17,458 nt of DNA from Burkholderiales bacterium (GTDB lineage: Bacteria > Pseudomonadota > Gammaproteobacteria > Burkholderiales > SG8-39). Numbering within the stretch: the first letter of the stretch is position 1; each line of letters starts with the position of its first letter. Below are positions 14,095 through 17,458 of the stretch, in pieces. The notes below the pieces were generated by a model, which worked only from the letters and a program-made list of their open reading frames with translations, was not told where the DNA came from and did not search any database. The position numbers and the translations under genes were made by a program. Where the stretch lies: assembly GCA_025929745.1 (NCBI GenBank), contig JAICPQ010000014.1:1-17458 (forward strand), written 5' to 3'.

Positions 14095-15010
14095 TGGCAA
14101 GCTCCTTCAGCATCGCGGCAAGCCCGAGCGCGACGCGCGCCATGCGCTCGTAGTCGAGTTTGTCCGGCGTGTCGCTCGGCAGGTGGTAGTGGGGATAACG
14201 GTAGAACGCGGTGTCGGTGATCATGATCGCCGGATAGCCGTGCTGGCGAAACGACCAGTGATCGGACCAGGTCACGCCGGGAATGAAAGAAGGGGCGGCG
14301 ACGCCTTCCGACGGAAACTGCGCGTGCTTGCGAAAGGCTTCGATCGAACGGTGCAAGAGCCGCCGCGCACCCAGATCGGCGACGAAAGCGATGAAGTTGG
14401 CTCGGTCCGGATAGAAGAATCCGAGCGGTGCAGGGTAACGCTGGCTGCCCGGCTGATCGCGGTAGTAGCCGAGCATTTCAAGCGAAAACATCGCCCGCAC
14501 GCCGGCCGCACGCTCGCGGGCGTAGACAAAGCTACCCATTTCCTCGCCGAGAAAGTAAGGCGCTTCTTCGTTCGCGAAAGCGACGAAACGAACCGGCAGT
14601 TTCATCGCCGCAAGCTCGAGAAGCACCGCGATGCCCGAGGCGTTATCGTCGGCGCCGGGTGAGCCCGGAACGGTGTCGTAATGCGCGCCCACGATGATGG
14701 GACCGGCGCCCGCCTCGATATTGCGCACGGTGCGACCGCCGCTGCGGAAGGTCTGCGCCTGCGTCTTGTAGCCCTGCGCGGCGAACGCCTGCTCGATGTA
14801 GCGCGCCGGTCTGTCCAGATCGGCGTTGCGCTCTCCCGCGGCGAGCGCTGCCACATGCAGACGCAAACGAAGCGAGAGCGCCCGCGCTTCGCCGGAGAGC
14901 GGCGGTAGCGGCCCCGCGTACGACTTTCCGGGCATGCGGAGCATGAATAGGAGAAAGCCGGCTAGCGCACTGCCGAGGAGTGCGAGAGCAACAACGCTAT
15001 GCCAACGCGT
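14081..15010 (-). CDS. M28-family zinc peptidase with N-terminal membrane anchor; probable non-ATG start
   Basis: This is an M28 aminopeptidase-like metallohydrolase. Motifs are GAHYDTV (first zinc His), GADDNASG (bridging Asp), FANEEAPYF (catalytic and ligand Glu), SLEMLGYY (acidic ligand) and PHYHLPSDT (last His), so both zinc sites look intact. The first in-frame ATG is at 14944 (287 residues) but has no Shine-Dalgarno, and the same frame upstream encodes a clear hydrophobic anchor, SVVALALLGSALAGFLLF, up to a TGA at 15016-15014. That stretch contains no ATG, GTG, TTG or CTG. The best candidate is ACG at 15010 (309 residues), which overlaps the preceding stop by 14 bases. The catalytic domain would face the periplasm. 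The start is uncertain; 14944 is the conservative choice. The specificity is unknown. Confidence 0.88.
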   Translation of the reverse strand, partial: TRWHSVVALALLGSALAGFLLFMLRMPGKSYAGPLPPLSGEARALSLRLRLHVAALAAGERNADLDRPARYIEQAFAAQGYKTQAQTFRSGGRTVRNIEAGAGPIIVGAHYDTVPGSPGADDNASGIAVLLELAAMKLPVRFVAFANEEAPYFLGEEMGSFVYARERAAGVRAMFSLEMLGYYRDQPGSQRYPAPLGFFYPDRANFIAFVADLGARRLLHRSIEAFRKHAQFPSEGVAAPSFIPGVTWSDHWSFRQHGYPAIMITDTAFYRYPHYHLPSDTPDKLDYERMARVALGLAAMLKELANESR

Positions 15011-16154
15011 ACTTCAACTCGGCGAGGAGATCGTCGACGCTTTCAATGCCGACCGACAGGCGCACTAGGCCGTCGTCGATGCCAAGGCCGGCGCGCACAT
15101 CTTCGGGCAGCGAGGCGTGCGTCATGATTGCCGGGTGCTCGATCAGGCTCTCCACTCCGCCCAGGCTCTCGGCGAGCGTGAAGAGCTTGCAGCGCTCGAG
15201 GAAGCGCTTCGAAGCGCTCAGTGCACCTTCCTTGCCGCCCTTCAGCACCGCGGTCACCATGCCGCCGTAGCGGGCGTTCATCTGACGCGCGGCGAGCTTG
15301 TGCTGTGGATGAGTCGCAAGACCGGGATAGATGACGCGCGCGACCTTCGGGTGCTTTGCGAGCCAGGCGGCGATATGCATTGCGTTACCGCAATGGCGCT
15401 CCATGCGCAGCGCAAGTGTCTTGATGCCGCGCAGCGTGAGGAAGGCGTCGAAGGGGCTCGGCACGCCGCCCACCGCGTTCTGAAGAAAAGACAACCGATC
15501 GGCGAGCTCGCCTTTTTCTTTAAGGACAGCCGCCCCGCCGATGACGTCGGAATGGCCGTTCAGATACTTCGTCGTGGAGTGCACCACGATGTCGAAGCCC
15601 AGCTCGAGCGGCCGCTGGATCCAGGGCGAGGCGAAGGTGTTGTCGCACACGGAGATGAGCCTGCGTTTGCGCGCGATGGCCGCCACCGCCTCCAGATCGA
15701 CGATCTTGAGGAGCGGGTTGGTCGGCGTCTCGACCCACACCATGCGCGTTTCGGGCCGGATGGCGTTCTCGAACGCTTGAAGCGACGTGAGGTCGACGAA
15801 GCTCGCCGAAAGGTTCGCCGAGCGCTTGCGCACGCGCTCCAGTATCCGGTAGCTGCCGCCGTAGAGGTCGTTCATCGCCACGACGTGCGAGCCGGAATCC
15901 AGTAGCTCGAGCACCGTGCCGATCGCCGCCATGCCAGAGGCGAAGGCGAAGCCCGCTTTGCCGCTCTCGAGCTCGGCGACGCACGCTTCCAGGGCGTCGC
16001 GCGTGGGATTGCGGGTGCGCGCGTAGTCGAAGCCCTGGTGCTCTCCCGGACTCGACTGCGCGTAAGTCGACGTCGCGTAGATCGGCGTCATCACGGCACC
16101 CGTGCGCGGGTCGGCTTCCTGCCCCGCGTGAATCACCTTGGTCTCGAACTTCAT
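14997..16154 (-). CDS. Cys/Met-metabolism PLP enzyme (cystathionine gamma-lyase/gamma-synthase type)
   Basis: A 385-residue cytosolic fold-type I PLP enzyme of the cystathionine gamma-synthase family. The PLP lysine is Lys196 in HSTTKYLNGHSD, with Asp171 in VCDNTFASP binding the pyridine nitrogen and Tyr98 in NDLYGGSYR stacking on the ring; YARTRNPTRDALE and the C-terminal SLGGVESLIEHPA are family blocks. Length is normal. Sequence alone cannot separate gamma-lyase (cystathionine to cysteine) from gamma-synthase (O-acylhomoserine to cystathionine). The coupled cystathionine beta-synthase gene just upstream makes the gamma-lyase role, closing reverse transsulfuration, more likely. The ATG at 16154 overlaps the beta-synthase TGA (ATGA) and has a GGAGAAGA purine tract just upstream. 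Confidence 0.94.
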   Translation of the reverse strand: MKFETKVIHAGQEADPRTGAVMTPIYATSTYAQSSPGEHQGFDYARTRNPTRDALEACVAELESGKAGFAFASGMAAIGTVLELLDSGSHVVAMNDLYGGSYRILERVRKRSANLSASFVDLTSLQAFENAIRPETRMVWVETPTNPLLKIVDLEAVAAIARKRRLISVCDNTFASPWIQRPLELGFDIVVHSTTKYLNGHSDVIGGAAVLKEKGELADRLSFLQNAVGGVPSPFDAFLTLRGIKTLALRMERHCGNAMHIAAWLAKHPKVARVIYPGLATHPQHKLAARQMNARYGGMVTAVLKGGKEGALSASKRFLERCKLFTLAESLGGVESLIEHPAIMTHASLPEDVRAGLGIDDGLVRLSVGIESVDDLLAELKYALA

Positions 16155-17458
16155 TGGGCTCTTCTCCGCAGCCAGTTCAGAAAATCGATGCGCGTGATGA
16201 GGCCGAGGAATTCATCGCCGTCGACGACGATGGCGACGAGCCCGCGGTTGAAGATTTCCATGAGCTGCTCGATCGGCGCGCTGGGGGCACGGTGACGAGG
16301 CGGCTTTCCATCGCCTCGGTGACCGGCTCCCGGAAGTGCGCCGGATTGTCGTACACCTCGAGCAGAATGTCTTCCTCGTCGACGATGCCGACGATCTTTC
16401 CGTCCTTCAGCACCGGCAGCTGCGAAATGTCGTAGAGCTTCATTCTTTGATGCGCCGCGAGGACCGTCTCGTCGGCATTCACCGTGGCGACCGCGTGCTC
16501 GCGGTGGCGCCGGGCGATCAGGTCGCGCAGGTCGCCGTGTTGCTCGCGCTGAATGAAACCCTGGTCGATCATCCAATAGTCGTTGTAGACCTTCGAAAGG
16601 TATTTGTTGCCGCTGTCGGCCACGAGCGAGACGACGCGCTTCTCCTCGCTCTGCTCACGGCAGTAGCGCAGCGCGGCTGCGATCAGCGTGCCGGAGGAGG
16701 TGCCGGCCATGATGCCTTCTTTTTTCAGGAGCTCGCGGCAGGTGAGGAACGCTTCACCATCCGAGATCGCGTACGCCTTCTTGACCCGCGAAAGATCGGC
16801 GACCGAGGGAATGAAATCCTCGCCGATGCCTTCGACGAGCCACGAGCCGGCTTTTCCCACCTTCCCCGTGCGCACGTACTCGACAAGGATCGAGCCGACC
16901 GGGTCGGCGAGCACCATCTCGGTTTGCGGCGAGATCCGCGCGAAATAGCGTGACAGCCCGGTGAGCGTACCTCCGGTGCCGACGCCGGCGACCACGGCGT
17001 CGACCTTGTGCTCCATCTGCTCCCAGATCTCCGGCCCGGTGCCTTCCTCGTGCGCGCGCGGATTCGCTTCGTTGGCAAATTGGTTCACGTAGAACGCGCC
17101 ATGCTCGCGCGCAAGCCGCGCCGCCATGTCCTGGTAGTACTCGGGATGGCCTTTGGTCACGTCCGAACGGGTGAGCTGTACTTCAGCGCCCATCGCTTTC
17201 AGGTGGAAGATCTTCTCCTGGCTCATCTTGTCGGGCACGACGATGAGTAGCCGATAACCCTTTTGTGCCGCGACTAGCGCGAGGCCGAGGCCGGTGTTGC
17301 CCGCCGTCGCCTCCACGATGAGCGAGCCGGGCCGGACTTTCCCGTCGCGCTCGGCCGCTTCGATCATGGCGAGCGCGACACGGTCCTTGATCGAACCGCC
17401 GGGATTCTGGTTCTCGAGCTTGAGGAAGAGTCGGCAGCGGCCGACGGCCAACCGGCGC
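16151..17458 (-). CDS. Cystathionine beta-synthase with CBS domain pair; 5' end beyond window, frameshift near 16285
   Basis: This is a fold-type II PLP enzyme expected to condense serine and homocysteine to cystathionine. Visible motifs are NPGGSIKDR with the PLP lysine (codon 17388-17386), the substrate loop EATAGNTG, the phosphate loop GVGTGGTLTG and GTSSGT. After the catalytic domain come two CBS motifs: VNADETVLAAHQRM...GIVDEEDILLE, then VTEAMESRLVTVPP. At a run of five C (G on the + strand, 16283-16287) the frame shifts; the original frame ends at a stop at 16177, while the second CBS domain resumes in another frame as SAPIEQLMEIFNRG...ITRIDFLNWLRRRAQ and stops at 16151. One missing base in the homopolymer explains it. 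The gene runs off the window edge, so the N-terminus is missing. The restored stop overlaps the next ATG. Confidence 0.9.

Noticed and set aside
14095..14100. TTG start at 14100 for the aldo/keto reductase
   Set aside because: It would leave one base between the AAGGAG sequence and the start, while the ATG at 14094 has a normal 7-base spacing.
16177..16282. Ser-rich alternative C-terminus of the beta-synthase (RRSSSSWKSS...)
   Set aside because: This is the out-of-frame reading after the homopolymer slip; the CBS-domain sequence continues in the neighbouring frame.

Overview
The window is GC-rich DNA with tightly packed, often overlapping genes. It looks like a chromosomal segment of a betaproteobacterium (Burkholderiales-like). 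The best markers are two Bug/TctC tripartite-tricarboxylate-type periplasmic binding proteins, a PaaZ/BoxD-type aldehyde dehydrogenase, a 1-Cys peroxiredoxin and a 4-hydroxybenzoyl-CoA-reductase-like molybdenum hydroxylase. The taxon is an inference from gene content. No rRNA, tRNA, CRISPR array, transposase or integrase was seen, and no stretch over 300 bases lacks a gene.

Layout. (1) Positions 2-967, + strand: the 3' part of an M24 'pita-bread' protein whose usual metal ligands are all replaced. (2) Positions 921-3498, - strand: a coupled trio of Bug/TctC binding protein, signal-less NMT1/SsuA-like protein and NAD-type SDR; the SDR runs tail-to-tail into the M24 gene. (3) Positions 3535-4692, + strand: a class A FAD monooxygenase, divergent from the trio across only 36 bp that carry a two-way -10 element. 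(4) Positions 4689-7815, - strand: 1-Cys peroxiredoxin, Tyr/Trp-rich exported protein, glycine-zipper lipoprotein and BoxD/PaaZ-like aldehyde dehydrogenase; the last gene shares a CTAG stop with the monooxygenase. (5) Positions 7942-11805, + strand: an hcrCAB-like operon of 2Fe-2S subunit, molybdopterin subunit and FAD/4Fe-4S subunit. (6) Positions 11829-17458, - strand: six genes, each overlapping the next: cystathionine beta-synthase (cut by the window edge and frameshifted), Cys/Met-metabolism PLP enzyme, M28 peptidase, aldo/keto reductase, four-helix membrane protein and a second Bug protein.

How the genes may work together. The monooxygenase, the BoxD/PaaZ-like dehydrogenase and the Hcr-like enzyme point to aromatic-compound metabolism. 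Hcr makes benzoyl-CoA from 4-hydroxybenzoyl-CoA, and BoxD acts late in the aerobic benzoyl-CoA (box) pathway, so a link is attractive but unproven here. The beta-synthase and gamma-family PLP enzyme together form a probable reverse-transsulfuration pair (homocysteine to cysteine).

The points most worth a second look are the Glu-to-Gln change at the presumed catalytic position of the Mo subunit beside an intact Hcr-type 4Fe-4S signature, the metal-site-dead M24 protein, an M28 peptidase whose membrane anchor lies upstream of any canonical start codon, and the frameshift in the beta-synthase CBS tail.
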